From Pelomonas sp. SE-A7 (GTDB taxonomy: Bacteria; Pseudomonadota; Gammaproteobacteria; Burkholderiales; Burkholderiaceae_C): a stretch of 64,000 nt of DNA. Position 1 is the stretch's first letter, and every line of letters begins with the position of its first letter. The translations under genes and the position numbers were made by a program. Positions 37,545 to 45,950 of the stretch are shown in pieces. The stretch covers positions 1,674,001 through 1,738,000 of the forward strand of contig NZ_JAUASW010000001.1 in assembly GCF_030345705.1 (NCBI RefSeq). Direction: 5' to 3'. The notes below the pieces were generated by a model. It saw only the letters and a program-made list of their open reading frames with translations, was not told where the DNA came from and did no database searches.

Positions 37545-38099
37545 TTGGAGCTCTCGGAGGACCTTGTGCGCCTGAGCAAGCTTCTCGCTCGGGTCCTACG
37601 GCATCGTCCCGAGGCAGCCGGAGTCTCCCTTGATAGCCAGGGGTGGTGTCCCGTGGATGACTTGCTGGCGGGTATGGTCCAGTCAGGAATCTCGATTACT
37701 CGCCATCAGCTCTTTCAAGTCGTTGCTTGGAACGACAAGGGAAGATTCGTGCTATCGGACGACGGCACAAATATTCGGGCGTGCCAGGGGCATTCAGTGT
37801 CGAATGTCCGTCCGGTCCTTCGTCCCAAGAAGCCCCCCTCAGTCCTCTTTCACGGCACTTCAGCTACCGCCCTCCCAAACGTCCTGAAGCACGGGCTCCT
37901 GCCGATGCGCCGGCACCACGTACACCTCTCGCAAGACTGCGAATCAGCGAAAAAGGTTGGGATGCGTCATGGCCCCCCAGTGGTGCTAAGAGTTGCCTCG
38001 TTCGCCCTTGCCCAGACAGGAGTCGTCTTCCTCTTGAGCGACAACGACGTTTGGCTTGTAGACCATGTGCCGCCGCAGTATTTGAGTCTCGTTGATTGA
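37545..38099 (+). CDS. kptA: RNA 2'-phosphotransferase (Tpt1/KptA)
   Basis: 184 aa. Family motifs run the full length: LSKLLARVLRHRPEAAGVSLD, DLLAGM, VVAWNDKGRFVLSDDGTNIRACQGHS, FHGTSATALPNVLKHGLL, HVHLSQDCESAKKVGMRHG and NDVWLVDHVPPQYL. In eukaryotes Tpt1 removes the 2'-phosphate left by tRNA splicing, using NAD+ and forming ADP-ribose 1'',2''-cyclic phosphate. The bacterial role is unclear and may involve ADP-ribosylation of RNA ends or repair of damaged RNA. Start TTG 37545 has GGAG seven bases upstream. GTG 37566, preceded by GGAGG at five bases, is equally good. Confidence 0.9.
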   Translation: MELSEDLVRLSKLLARVLRHRPEAAGVSLDSQGWCPVDDLLAGMVQSGISITRHQLFQVVAWNDKGRFVLSDDGTNIRACQGHSVSNVRPVLRPKKPPSVLFHGTSATALPNVLKHGLLPMRRHHVHLSQDCESAKKVGMRHGPPVVLRVASFALAQTGVVFLLSDNDVWLVDHVPPQYLSLVD

Positions 38100-38592
38100 G
38101 TCGAAATGCAATCGAATCGTGAGGCCGCGGAAGCGGTGGCGTTCTGGCCCCAAGAGTATTGGGGATGCTGCGACAATTTCTACTAGGCGCCACGGTCGGC
38201 GCACGAGCGGTTGCAATCGGGCCGACCTCCTGCAGAGCATCAAATTGCAAGACATCGTCAAAACCATCGAGGACTTGGACAGCGTCGCGGTTTCTCTACC
38301 CGACCTCCTGCGGGGCGCCAGGGGTCAGACCGTAACTTCAAATGCACGAGCGATTGCAGAGCTGTCCGAGCTTCTGAAATTGGAGGTCTTGCTGGACAAG
38401 CCGCGCGCTGAAGTTGTGGCTTCGGCGCTGCGACTTCTGACACTCATCAAGCAAACCAGCCTCCTCGTTTCGTCCAGCAGAGTCGGCCACGAAGAAAGAG
38501 TGGCAATGTCGCTTGCAGAGGCGCTTGCCAGCAAGCTGCACAAGCTCCTCAAAGACTGGGCAAAAGAGTCCCAGGCTCCCACCGCTTCTTGA
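38092..38592 (+). CDS. Hypothetical protein downstream of kptA
   Basis: Up to 166 aa from a TTG overlapping the kptA stop. The first 45 residues are Arg-rich and look non-coding, so the true start is probably later, near 38230. From there codons show normal bias and the product is helical and Leu-rich (QDIVKTIEDLDSVAVSLPDLL, AIAELSELLKLEVLLDKPRAE, SLAEALASKLHKLLKDWAKE). I recognise no family. It is co-directional with kptA. Confidence 0.5.
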   Translation: MIESKCNRIVRPRKRWRSGPKSIGDAATISTRRHGRRTSGCNRADLLQSIKLQDIVKTIEDLDSVAVSLPDLLRGARGQTVTSNARAIAELSELLKLEVLLDKPRAEVVASALRLLTLIKQTSLLVSSSRVGHEERVAMSLAEALASKLHKLLKDWAKESQAPTAS

Positions 38593-38664
38593 GCACCATG
38601 CTCAGCGGCGGATGCTGCTTCAATGCGCGCTGGCAGCAGCAAAGTCGCGAGTCGAGCCGCACTT

Positions 38665-39066
38665 TCAATGCCCAATCAACCGGCTGACGAATTTCGAGAC
38701 TGCGCCTAGGGCGGTCACGCTTTTGTCATCGAGGTCATGCTGGCCGAAGAACTTCCAAATCGCGATTGCTGAGCAAACCAGCAAGATGGCGATGCCAGCT
38801 CCCTGGCTGGGCGCTATGAAGCGGTGCCACATGACCTGGTCCAGCAAGTTCGCGAAGGCCGCGGCGGCAGGCCCCTTGAGGCTGGCTTTGCGTTCTGCGG
38901 TCCACGCCATCATGCAAGCCGGCAGCGCCGCATAGAAGACGACGAAGCCAATCGCGCCAGTCCAGAGGGCTCCAACCGAGCCGAACCTCACTGCGATGTG
39001 CGCAGCGTGGTCCACCGCCGAGGAAAGACTGCCTCGCCGGCGACGGCTGTAGCGGCGCCTGCTCAT
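38665..39066 (-). CDS. Two-TM protein, last gene of the ubiquitin-like locus
   Basis: 133 aa. The ATG at 39066 overlaps the E1-gene stop (ATGA), so it is translationally coupled to the conjugation genes. The N-terminus is strongly basic (MSRRRYSRRRRGS). Two hydrophobic segments follow at about residues 31-54 (GALWTGAIGFVVFYAALPAC) and 88-107 (AGIAILLVCSAIAIWKFF), with a helical loop between. I recognise no family. A membrane effector or anchor for the system is possible, but this is only inference from position. Confidence 0.7.
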   Translation of the reverse strand: MSRRRYSRRRRGSLSSAVDHAAHIAVRFGSVGALWTGAIGFVVFYAALPACMMAWTAERKASLKGPAAAAFANLLDQVMWHRFIAPSQGAGIAILLVCSAIAIWKFFGQHDLDDKSVTALGAVSKFVSRLIGH

Positions 39067-40460
39067 GTGACCTCTCCGGCGTGGCCGGGCGGCAGCTTCT
39101 GAGCTTGAATGAACGCCGGCAGCAGCCCTCGGCATGGGGTGGGCATCGCGCTGGTGCGATGGCGCAGGCTTTTCAGTTGCACGTCCAGGGCAGCATGGAC
39201 TAGGCCGCCGTGGAGCGGGCGCATCACCTCGGCCAAGGCCAACACGGCCGCGAGCGCGCCAACGAACGGCGTAGCCACGGCGCGCGAGGCCAGCAGCGTC
39301 ATGCCGCAGATGTCTTTGCGCTCGTCGGCCAGCTTCTTGTAGGTGTCGTTGAGCTCGGCGGCGGTTTGCGCGGTGGATTCTGCCGTCCAGATTTGGGACG
39401 GGCGGCGCGGACCTGGGAAGGTGTGCAGGCGGATGTTGCGGAAGTCGCGATACCCGCTGCCCAACCCGGTCTCGACGACCAGCGAGAACTCGGCCGTATC
39501 GAGGTCGCGGCGGGCGGCCACGTTGTCGACGCCGAAGAGCGCCGCGGTGGGCTCATCGACCATGACACGATGTCCAGCGCCGAACCGGCGCTCGACCAGC
39601 GCGGTGGTGAAGCCGGCGGCCTCGAGGCGGTTTGCCACTGCCCGGACCTTCGGCTTGAGCAGGTCGCCCGGCCACAGCAGCAAGCAGGTGCTGAGATTGG
39701 ACTTGGCCGCCTTATCGAAGTCCTGGAGCACCAGGTGCGGGCGGCCGTCGACCGAGTAGGGCAGCATGCCCAGCGCCCACGCATAGGCCTGACCGAGGTG
39801 GCCCAGGCCGACCAGCCAGAGGGACTTTGGCAAGTAGGCGAGCTCGGGGCCCTTGTACGCGTCGTGGCGCCAGTCGGCGACGGCCATCGGGTTCCAGAGG
39901 GACATGCCGATGCTGCGATGGCCGGCCTCGGCCAGGTCGCCGCGGACGTGCATGAAGGCCTCGTTGACGCCCAGCGCCGCTGCGCCGATGCCCGCGAGCG
40001 GGTTGTCGTCAGCGCAGGTCAGCCCGCCGCTGGCGCCGACGGGCGCAATCTCGAAGCGCCAGTGGTCCCAGGCGAGCTGAACGCAGAAGCCCGGCCGCTC
40101 GCTCGCCGGGGCGACGCCGAGCACGAGCGTGGGCAGCTCGGTGGTGGCGGTGTTGACCACCGCGGCGCCGAGCTCCTCGGCGATGCCCAGGGCGCTGCGA
40201 CCTTGGTACAGAGGGACGTCGAGCGTGACGTCCAGGTCGCCGTAGACCTCAACGCCGCCGAGGAAGGCGCGCACGGCCGTGTTCAGCGCGGTCAGGAAGC
40301 AGGCCTGACCGGCTAGCGTCTTGGCCCAACCGTGGCCGAGGTGGATGCGCAGCCGGTAGCGCGAGAACAGGGCCACGGCCTCCTCAGGCGAGGCGACCTC
40401 ACCCGCGTCCAGGGCCATCTTGGCCAGCCGATGCATGGAATCAGCGGTGAACTCGGTCAT
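39063..40460 (-). CDS. bilD: E1-like ubiquitin-activating enzyme (ThiF fold), BilD-like
   Basis: 465 aa. The N-terminal 200 residues are a helical/alpha-beta domain found in E1 proteins of bacterial ubiquitin-like operons. The adenylation domain starts at about 214: nucleotide-binding LVGLGHLGQAYAWALG (216-231), LQDFDKAAKSNLS (245-257) with the Asp and Asn that contact ATP-Mg, and LLKPKVRAVANRLEAAGF. The candidate catalytic cysteine is C385 in KDICGMTLLASRAVATPFVG. It should adenylate the C-terminal glycine of the Ubl protein and pass it to the E2. ATG 40460 overlaps the JAB stop by four bases. Confidence 0.82.
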   Translation of the reverse strand: MTEFTADSMHRLAKMALDAGEVASPEEAVALFSRYRLRIHLGHGWAKTLAGQACFLTALNTAVRAFLGGVEVYGDLDVTLDVPLYQGRSALGIAEELGAAVVNTATTELPTLVLGVAPASERPGFCVQLAWDHWRFEIAPVGASGGLTCADDNPLAGIGAAALGVNEAFMHVRGDLAEAGHRSIGMSLWNPMAVADWRHDAYKGPELAYLPKSLWLVGLGHLGQAYAWALGMLPYSVDGRPHLVLQDFDKAAKSNLSTCLLLWPGDLLKPKVRAVANRLEAAGFTTALVERRFGAGHRVMVDEPTAALFGVDNVAARRDLDTAEFSLVVETGLGSGYRDFRNIRLHTFPGPRRPSQIWTAESTAQTAAELNDTYKKLADERKDICGMTLLASRAVATPFVGALAAVLALAEVMRPLHGGLVHAALDVQLKSLRHRTSAMPTPCRGLLPAFIQAQKLPPGHAGEVT

Positions 40461-40972
40461 TGAAAAACTCCAGCATCGGTAAGTCGCAGGAGGCGGCCGA
40501 CATCGGAACCCGAATACGACGCCCACTGATGGTTGCCTTGGTAGACATAGAGCCCGAGGTCGCGCGGACGTGGGTTGCCCTTGGCGAACCTGGGCACGAT
40601 GAGGGCGATGTGCCCCTTCAGCGCGACCATTGGGTTCGCTCGGTCCGAACGGCTCTGGCCGGGCCCAAAGGGGTGCGTGTGCACGTCGGCCACGACGGTC
40701 ATGCCTGTGGCTCGGCAGACCTCCCAGAGCTTGGCGAAGCTGCCTGCCTTCAAGTAAACGTAGTCGTTGCTAAACGCGTCGGGCTGCAGCTGCTCGTAGG
40801 GCACAAAGCGCTGGACCACGCGGCCAGCGTCGGTCTTTCGCCCAAGGAGGAAGGCGCCGCTTTCGCGAACGCCGGCGCCTTGCGCACGCAGGTGGGCCAT
40901 CAGCTCCGCCCAGAGCGCGGCCGGCAGCTCAAGCAGGGGCGCAGGCGTAGTCGCGGCTTTGAAGAAGTTCAT
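40457..40972 (-). CDS. bilC: JAB/JAMM metallopeptidase (deubiquitinase-like), BilC-like
   Basis: 171 aa from ATG 40972. JAMM residues are visible: Glu37 in RESGAFLLG, His98 and His100 in DVHTHPFGPGQSRSD, and Asp110. The spacing from the second His to Ser and Asp is one residue shorter than in RadC. Such enzymes cut ubiquitin-like proteins from targets or from precursors using Zn. The ATG lies inside the end of the E2 gene (44-bp overlap), and the stop overlaps the E1 start. A promoter-like motif lies in its last codons. Confidence 0.85.
   Translation of the reverse strand: MNFFKAATTPAPLLELPAALWAELMAHLRAQGAGVRESGAFLLGRKTDAGRVVQRFVPYEQLQPDAFSNDYVYLKAGSFAKLWEVCRATGMTVVADVHTHPFGPGQSRSDRANPMVALKGHIALIVPRFAKGNPRPRDLGLYVYQGNHQWASYSGSDVGRLLRLTDAGVFQ
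40480..40509 (-). promoter_or_regulatory. Third copy of the island two-block motif, before the E1 gene
   Basis: Read on the minus strand: GTTCCGATGTCG, nine bases, TGCGACTTA. It matches the copies at 41950-41979 and 46749-46778 in all nine positions of the downstream block and nine of twelve in the upstream block. It lies within the last codons of the JAB gene, 20 bp before the E1 ATG, where an internal promoter would be useful. Confidence 0.5.
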
Positions 40973-41387
40973 GGACGACCTCCAGGTAGTGGCTGATGCC
41001 CTTGGCGGGCTTCCAGATGAGCTGCGGGTACTGTGCGAACCAGCAGTCGTGGCCGACGATGCTTTCGCGGTCGCAGGGGATGTAGAGCGCATCGCCGTTC
41101 TTCCAGCCGGGCTTGAAGGCCAGCTGCAGTCGCTCGCCGCCTTGGGGCCACTTGTCGAAGGTCAGCTTGCCGTTCGTGGACAGGTCCCAGAACGTGCCCG
41201 TGGGCGGCGTCGCCGGGAAACCGCTGCAGTCCAGGCGCAGCGTGTACTCGCGCCGGTCGCGGGCGATGACGCTGATGTAGGCGAATGGCCACTCCAGCTT
41301 CTTGAACTGCCAGCGGTTGCGGTCCTCGCCCGAGAGAAAGCGTGCCGACACGAGGTCGACACGGAGCGATTGCTCGTCCGGTGCCAT
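40929..41387 (-). CDS. bilB: E2-like conjugating protein, BilB-like
   Basis: 152 aa. The order of elements follows bacterial E2-fold proteins: an N-terminal helix, strands with YISVIARDRREYTLRLDCSG, the FPATPPTG turn (compare the FP-x-x-PP motif of E2s), then LAFKPGWKNGDALYIPCDR with candidate catalytic Cys105. VGHDCWFAQYPQLIW and a C-terminal helix (HYLEVVHELLQSRDY) follow. It should accept the Ubl from the E1 as a thioester and transfer it to targets. It starts nine bases after the Ubl stop, with GGGAAAGG just before the ATG. Confidence 0.75.
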   Translation of the reverse strand: MAPDEQSLRVDLVSARFLSGEDRNRWQFKKLEWPFAYISVIARDRREYTLRLDCSGFPATPPTGTFWDLSTNGKLTFDKWPQGGERLQLAFKPGWKNGDALYIPCDRESIVGHDCWFAQYPQLIWKPAKGISHYLEVVHELLQSRDYACAPA

Positions 41388-41396
41388 ACCTTTCCC

Positions 41397-41894
41397 TTAG
41401 CCGTTGATGCGATGCGCGGGCACCAGGTCGAAAGTCACCTCGCACTGAGGGCACTTCGTCAGCGTGCCGATGTGCACGTCGACGTCGGGCTGCTCGGTCG
41501 TGCCGGTAATCTGCAAGACGTGCTCGGCGATGTCGCCCGACGCCATGCCGAATTTCTCGCCGGCCCACAGGCGCACGCGGCCGACGGTGGTCGCCGGGCG
41601 GAACTTGTGGTGCACGACCTCGGCACCGAAGCGCACCTTCACCTCCACATGCTTACAGCGATGCAGGTGGACCCGCACGCCGTGCTCCTTCTTCAGGTGC
41701 TTGACGTGGGTGGCGTGGCCGTGGGCGTCGTCGTCATCGTCCTCGACCGACAGGGTCAGGTCAGACGCATCGGTGCCGGGCGGCAGCAGCGCCAGGACAG
41801 CGTGCTTCAGCTCAGCGACGGTGGCCTCGTCGTTGACTTCGACGAACTTGATGTCAGAGAAGAACTCCGACTGGATGTAAACGCGGGTGGGCAT
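41397..41894 (-). CDS. bilA: Tandem ubiquitin-like protein, BilA-like
   Basis: 165 aa. Two beta-grasp-like halves: residues 3-55 (RVYIQSEFFSDIKFVEVNDE, then TVAELKHAVLALLPPG, a typical ubiquitin strand-helix layout), and 73-160 (VRVHLHRCKHVEVKVRFG, TTVGRVRLWAGEKFG). They are joined by an Asp/His-rich linker (EDDDDDAHGHATH). The protein ends in ...HRING, leaving an exposed C-terminal glycine that needs no processing before activation. Two Ubl units resemble ISG15 and BilA. It is the first gene after a 103-bp gap with the island promoter motif. Confidence 0.8.
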   Translation of the reverse strand: MPTRVYIQSEFFSDIKFVEVNDEATVAELKHAVLALLPPGTDASDLTLSVEDDDDDAHGHATHVKHLKKEHGVRVHLHRCKHVEVKVRFGAEVVHHKFRPATTVGRVRLWAGEKFGMASGDIAEHVLQITGTTEQPDVDVHIGTLTKCPQCEVTFDLVPAHRING

Positions 41895-41949
41895 TGCTGC
41901 TTCCTTTTCCAGCTTGGTGAGCTGCGCGGGATACGCTGCTCATGCTGGG

Positions 41950-41979
41950 TAAGTCGCAGAAAGGCCTGGAAATCGGAAG
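41950..41979 (-). promoter_or_regulatory. Two-block promoter-like motif before the ubiquitin-like gene
   Basis: Read on the minus strand: CTTCCGATTTCC, nine bases, TGCGACTTA, ending 55 bp before the Ubl ATG. It is identical in both blocks to the copy upstream of the sigma gene. Taking TTCCGA as -35 and CGACTTA as -10 gives a 16-bp spacer, normal for a sigma factor. Confidence 0.7.
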
Positions 41980-41997
41980 TACGAGGACGAGGGCGGC

Positions 41998-44900
41998 TTA
42001 CGCGGGGCAATGAAGGAAGTGCCTGCACTTCGGGCACTCCCAGGGATTGGGCTTTGCCTCAAAGTTGCCAGCCAGCAGACCCTCGGCCGCCGCCATGGCG
42101 AATTTATTGTCGAACCTGGGGCTGTCCGGCCACATGGTCTCCGCTTCCCCGGTGCTGAGCACGTGGATGCGCGCGGAGAATGAGAGGTTCGTGTTGGCTG
42201 CAGCCAGGTATTTCAGCATCCAGCGGATTGAAGACCTTTGCCGGCCGAGCTTGCCCGAGGGCTTGGTGCGGACGAAGTCAATCGTGTACGCATCTCCGGA
42301 ACTCGAGATATTGTGCGCCGTCACGTTGATTAGCAACCCTGCGCACGTGACCTGAAATGGCTTGGCCATGACGGCGCGCTGTGCACGTATTAGTCTGCGT
42401 CCGGCGGACAGCAGACCATCAGCGTACGCACGCAGGTGAGGAAGCGAATCCTTGAAGGCGTGCCCCAGCGATGCCAGAGTCCTTTCAACATCATCGGCAG
42501 CGACCGAAGGGTCGGCACCGTAGGGAACGAAAAGCTCGCGCATCACCGCGCCCTCTATCAGGGCCGCAGGATGCAGACCCGATGCCGGCCTTAGGTTCTT
42601 GACGTAGTCGTAGTAGTAACGCCTTGGGCAGACCATGTAGGTCATGAAGCCGGGAAATTCGCAGCGCCCAGCCTGATGGCCGCCTGTGGCTTTGGCCATG
42701 GGGATGACCGCTTTGGGTGCAGTCGCGAACCCTTGAACAGGCTGGAGAAGGTGAGCGGCGTGCTCGATTGCGCTCACGCATTGCGCCTTGTAGGCGCCTT
42801 GGCTCTCATACAAGACGAGATGCTCGCGTGCACGGGAAAGTGCGACGTACAGCTTGTTCGATGCTTCAGTTTCTTCCTCGAAGTTCTCATGGTGTTGAAG
42901 TGATTGCAGCAAGGACTCGGGGACCAAGTCCGGGTCAGCGCCCATGCGGAAATGCTTGGCGTCAATATCGACAAGGTGGACCGCCTCGAACTCGAGCCCC
43001 TTGCTGCCGTGGATAGTCATGACGGCTACCGCGTCGAGACTATCGGCCTCCGGTGGCGGTACGCGTAGCTCGCGGTCATCGCCGATACGCAGGCGTCGGC
43101 GCAGGCGGGAGATGAAACTTCCGACGTTCTGGTACGCATGACCGCCATCGGGCACGCGCAGGAAATAGATGAGCTGCCACAGGGCGATGCGTCGGGTGAT
43201 ATCGAGTATTCCGGTGCCCCTCATGTGCGGCGCGAGGATGTTTGTTCGGTCGAGCAGCAGAGTGCAGATGACCTCCCAGGGCGAGTCTTTCGACGCAAGG
43301 CCTTGGAAGACGGCCTTCCACCGCAGAAGGGCCGCGGTGCCTATGGCCGAGAGACCGGGCAGCTGCGAATCCAGCCAGGACAGCGGTTCTGGTCGAGCGC
43401 TGTCAAGCCAGGTGAGGATGATGTCGAGGTCCTCAGCAGGCATCTCTAGCCCCGGTAAGCGAGAGATGCGCAGTAAGCCGCTGCCAGACCGGTCTATGAA
43501 GACCTGCAGCAATGCCAGAAGGTCCTTGGCCTCTGAGCGCTGGAAGATGTCACCAAGGTGGAGAGCAGGTATGCCGGCGGCGTTCAGGGCATCAGCCGTG
43601 TCGCCACAGATTTCGTGAGTGCTAGCCAGTACGACTTGGTCTCTGTACGCGACGTCGAGTCCGTGAATACGGGCAACGTTGGCCGCAACTTCACCGCGAA
43701 CGATGTCCGTGGTGGCGCACTTGACGTGGCGAGGCTTCGCGCCGCTCGCACCCCGGGCGGGCTCTACATCGTCGAGCGGAAGAATGAGCTGCAGCGGGTG
43801 GGTCGCGCGCCCCGAGTGTTCGAAGACTCGAACGACCTCTTCGTAGCTGCGCCGGTTCTCGTTGAGCGGAAAGGATTGATAGTCGAGATAGTCGTCGCCG
43901 AAGTTGACGATGCTGCGCATTGAGGCGCCGCGGAATCGGTAGATGGCCTGACGGGCGTCACCAACCACCCAGAGCGTTTCCGCACGGGCTGCAAGAGCCT
44001 TCACGAGCTGGGCGCTGGCCCGGTTGACGTCCTGGTACTCGTCCACAAGGATGTGTTTGAACCGACCGACGCTGGCCTTGAAGCTGTCGTAGTTGTTTGT
44101 CAGCGCGAGCGCAGGCAGCATCACGAGGTCGCCCATGTCCACAAGACTGGAGTTGGCCTCGGCCTTCTCCTCGTAGCAGCTATAGAGCTTCGCGACATCT
44201 CGCCGCTTGGCAAGCAGGTCGGCCGGCGTATCGGCGGCGGATTCCTCCACGGCTGCAGCGTAAGCGGCAGCGTCAGCGAGCTCGTCCTTCGCTCGCTGGA
44301 TTGCCTCCACGGCGGTCTTCAACCAGTCGAGTGGGTCACCCAAGGGGTTGAATGCTTGCAGACCCAGGCTGTAGATGTGCGGCTCCAGCACCGCAATCTC
44401 TGCCATCTTGTCGGCGACGCCGAATCGGGACTTAAGGCCGAACTGCTCGCAGTTCTTTCGCAGGAACTCCAGCCCGAACGCGTGGAAGGTGCCGACCCAC
44501 ATTTCGTGCGCGTTTTCGATGCCCAGCTGCTGCAGCCGGTCCACCAGCTCTCTTGCCGCTCGGTTCGAGAAGGTGAGCAGCAGCAACTCCTCTGGCTTCG
44601 CGCCTGTTTCCAGCAGGTGCTGGACCCGCATCAGCAGTGTGGCCGTCTTGCCGGTGCCCGGGCCGGCTTTCACCAGCGAAGTCTTGGCCTTGGACTGGGC
44701 TGCCGCTATCTGCTCTACCGTTGGGGTGATGACCTTGGGCGGCTCGGCCTGCTCTTCCATGGGCTCTGGAAGCAGCAGGCCATCGAGCAGTTGTTGTCGG
44801 ACCAGCTCCAAGGGAAGGCCGAGTTCACTTGCGAGCTGTTCCGCCGTCTTGCCGGCAAGGAACAAGGTTCGGGCCACTTTCCTGGGCAGTAGCAGCTCGC

Positions 44901-45321
44901 GGGCGAAGATGTTGGCTTGCAGCTCGGAACGCTCCCGTGCGCCGTAGGCCTCGACCTTCTGGGCGCCGAACGTGTCGGCGTCCTCAGGCTTCAGCGTCGA
45001 GTCGACGACCTTGTGGCAGCCCTCTTGTCCATCGTTGTGGAGCTTCCAGTGTCCGAATTCATGGGCGACGAGGAAGGCACGCTCGCCCGTCGATACATCG
45101 TTTCGAACGACTATCTGACGGAACTTGACCTCCAGCACGGCATCAGCGCCACCAAGCGCCTTGTCCGACGGATTGGCGTCCGAAATCTGGAAATCCTCAG
45201 CATCCTCGCTGGCGGCCGCATCAATGATTGCCTTGGAAGCAATCCCAGTTTCGGCAGCCTCCCCAAAGAGGCCATGCCGAAACTGTCTCGCCGCCTCGCG
45301 AGCGAGATGAAAAGGTGTCAC
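41998..45321 (-). CDS. ImmA/IrrE metallopeptidase-UvrD helicase-PD-(D/E)XK-like fusion
   Basis: 1107 aa, GTG start at 45321, overlapping the upstream stop by one base. N-terminal ImmA/IrrE domain with HEFGHWKLH (HEFGH at 87-91) and a third-ligand region RERSELQANIFARELLLP. UvrD/Rep-type superfamily 1 helicase from about 200: KAGPGTGKTATLL (Walker A, 219-226), LTFSNRAARELVDRL, HILVDEYQDVN, VVGDARQAIYRFRG, MTIHGSKGLEFEAV and YVALSRAREHLVL. The C-terminal part has the MVCPRRYYYDY cysteine and a final CPKCRHFLHC, the four-Cys iron-sulfur pattern of AddB/Cas4 nucleases. The nuclease acidic residues are poorly conserved. It may cleave a regulator and process DNA. Confidence 0.85.
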   Translation of the reverse strand: MTPFHLAREAARQFRHGLFGEAAETGIASKAIIDAAASEDAEDFQISDANPSDKALGGADAVLEVKFRQIVVRNDVSTGERAFLVAHEFGHWKLHNDGQEGCHKVVDSTLKPEDADTFGAQKVEAYGARERSELQANIFARELLLPRKVARTLFLAGKTAEQLASELGLPLELVRQQLLDGLLLPEPMEEQAEPPKVITPTVEQIAAAQSKAKTSLVKAGPGTGKTATLLMRVQHLLETGAKPEELLLLTFSNRAARELVDRLQQLGIENAHEMWVGTFHAFGLEFLRKNCEQFGLKSRFGVADKMAEIAVLEPHIYSLGLQAFNPLGDPLDWLKTAVEAIQRAKDELADAAAYAAAVEESAADTPADLLAKRRDVAKLYSCYEEKAEANSSLVDMGDLVMLPALALTNNYDSFKASVGRFKHILVDEYQDVNRASAQLVKALAARAETLWVVGDARQAIYRFRGASMRSIVNFGDDYLDYQSFPLNENRRSYEEVVRVFEHSGRATHPLQLILPLDDVEPARGASGAKPRHVKCATTDIVRGEVAANVARIHGLDVAYRDQVVLASTHEICGDTADALNAAGIPALHLGDIFQRSEAKDLLALLQVFIDRSGSGLLRISRLPGLEMPAEDLDIILTWLDSARPEPLSWLDSQLPGLSAIGTAALLRWKAVFQGLASKDSPWEVICTLLLDRTNILAPHMRGTGILDITRRIALWQLIYFLRVPDGGHAYQNVGSFISRLRRRLRIGDDRELRVPPPEADSLDAVAVMTIHGSKGLEFEAVHLVDIDAKHFRMGADPDLVPESLLQSLQHHENFEEETEASNKLYVALSRAREHLVLYESQGAYKAQCVSAIEHAAHLLQPVQGFATAPKAVIPMAKATGGHQAGRCEFPGFMTYMVCPRRYYYDYVKNLRPASGLHPAALIEGAVMRELFVPYGADPSVAADDVERTLASLGHAFKDSLPHLRAYADGLLSAGRRLIRAQRAVMAKPFQVTCAGLLINVTAHNISSSGDAYTIDFVRTKPSGKLGRQRSSIRWMLKYLAAANTNLSFSARIHVLSTGEAETMWPDSPRFDNKFAMAAAEGLLAGNFEAKPNPWECPKCRHFLHCPA

Positions 45322-45950
45322 TAGGCCTCCTCCTCCGTCTGGAACCCGAGGAGGCGCTTCTTCTCGTCCTCGCTCTCTGGTAGAGAACGGACTGCACTTT
45401 CCCAGGTCTCCAAGCTAGGTGCATCCGGCTGACGGGCTGAGCTGTAGTTTCTTGCGCCTACGAACTGTGGTCCGATGCACTGACGCAGGTCTGCCGGCGC
45501 CACGTGCAGATGCTTCGCCAAATCCCGAATCACCCTGGGCGGGACATTGGTGATGGTCGTAAGCACCTTGGTCAAGAGCAGCGAGCTGGCGAATCCCGCA
45601 GCGGTCGCAGCCCGACCCAGCTTGCCGCCAGCCAAGGTCGAGACGGCGCGCTTCGTGGCCTCGACGTTAGAGGACGGTACCGAGTTCCCATCGAGTTCGT
45701 GAATTTGATTGAGAACGTAGCTTTGCAGGCGCGACACGGACTCCTCAGAGATGTCCGCGACGTCCGCAGCTGCGACTTCGGGCGAGGCCTCGTACGACGA
45801 CCAAAGGGCCGCGAATTCGAGGATGTCCTCGCGATATTCAGGATGAGCTTCGCAGGCGCGAAGAACCATCGTGGGAGACGGCTTGTCAGCGGAGAAGAAG
45901 AACTCGTCCAGAACTTCCTCGAGTGACAGCCTGCGGGTGGGCGATGTCAT
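45321..45950 (-). CDS. Unknown protein between sigma factor and ImmA/IrrE fusion (possible anti-sigma or substrate)
   Basis: 209 aa. ATG 45950 overlaps the sigma-gene stop by four bases and its own stop touches the next gene's GTG, so all three are tightly coupled. The N-terminal half is helical (SLEEVLDEFFFSADKPSP, HPEYREDILEFAALWSSYEA). A hydrophobic stretch follows at about 115-135 (AATAAGFASSLLLTKVLTTI) and then a helix-turn-helix-like RVIRDLAKHLHVAPADLRQ. I do not recognise a family. Its place between a sigma factor and an ImmA/IrrE peptidase suggests it holds the sigma factor inactive or is the peptidase's substrate; this is inference. Confidence 0.65.
   Translation of the reverse strand: MTSPTRRLSLEEVLDEFFFSADKPSPTMVLRACEAHPEYREDILEFAALWSSYEASPEVAAADVADISEESVSRLQSYVLNQIHELDGNSVPSSNVEATKRAVSTLAGGKLGRAATAAGFASSLLLTKVLTTITNVPPRVIRDLAKHLHVAPADLRQCIGPQFVGARNYSSARQPDAPSLETWESAVRSLPESEDEKKRLLGFQTEEEA

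Noticed and set aside
38635..38665. A fourth copy of the two-block motif near aaagtcgcg
   Set aside because: Only part of the first block matches and the second block is absent at the right spacing.
38513..38935. A plus-strand frame opposite the two-TM gene
   Set aside because: The minus-strand frame has hydrophobic segments, an ATGA overlap with the E1 gene and normal codon bias; the plus frame has none of these.
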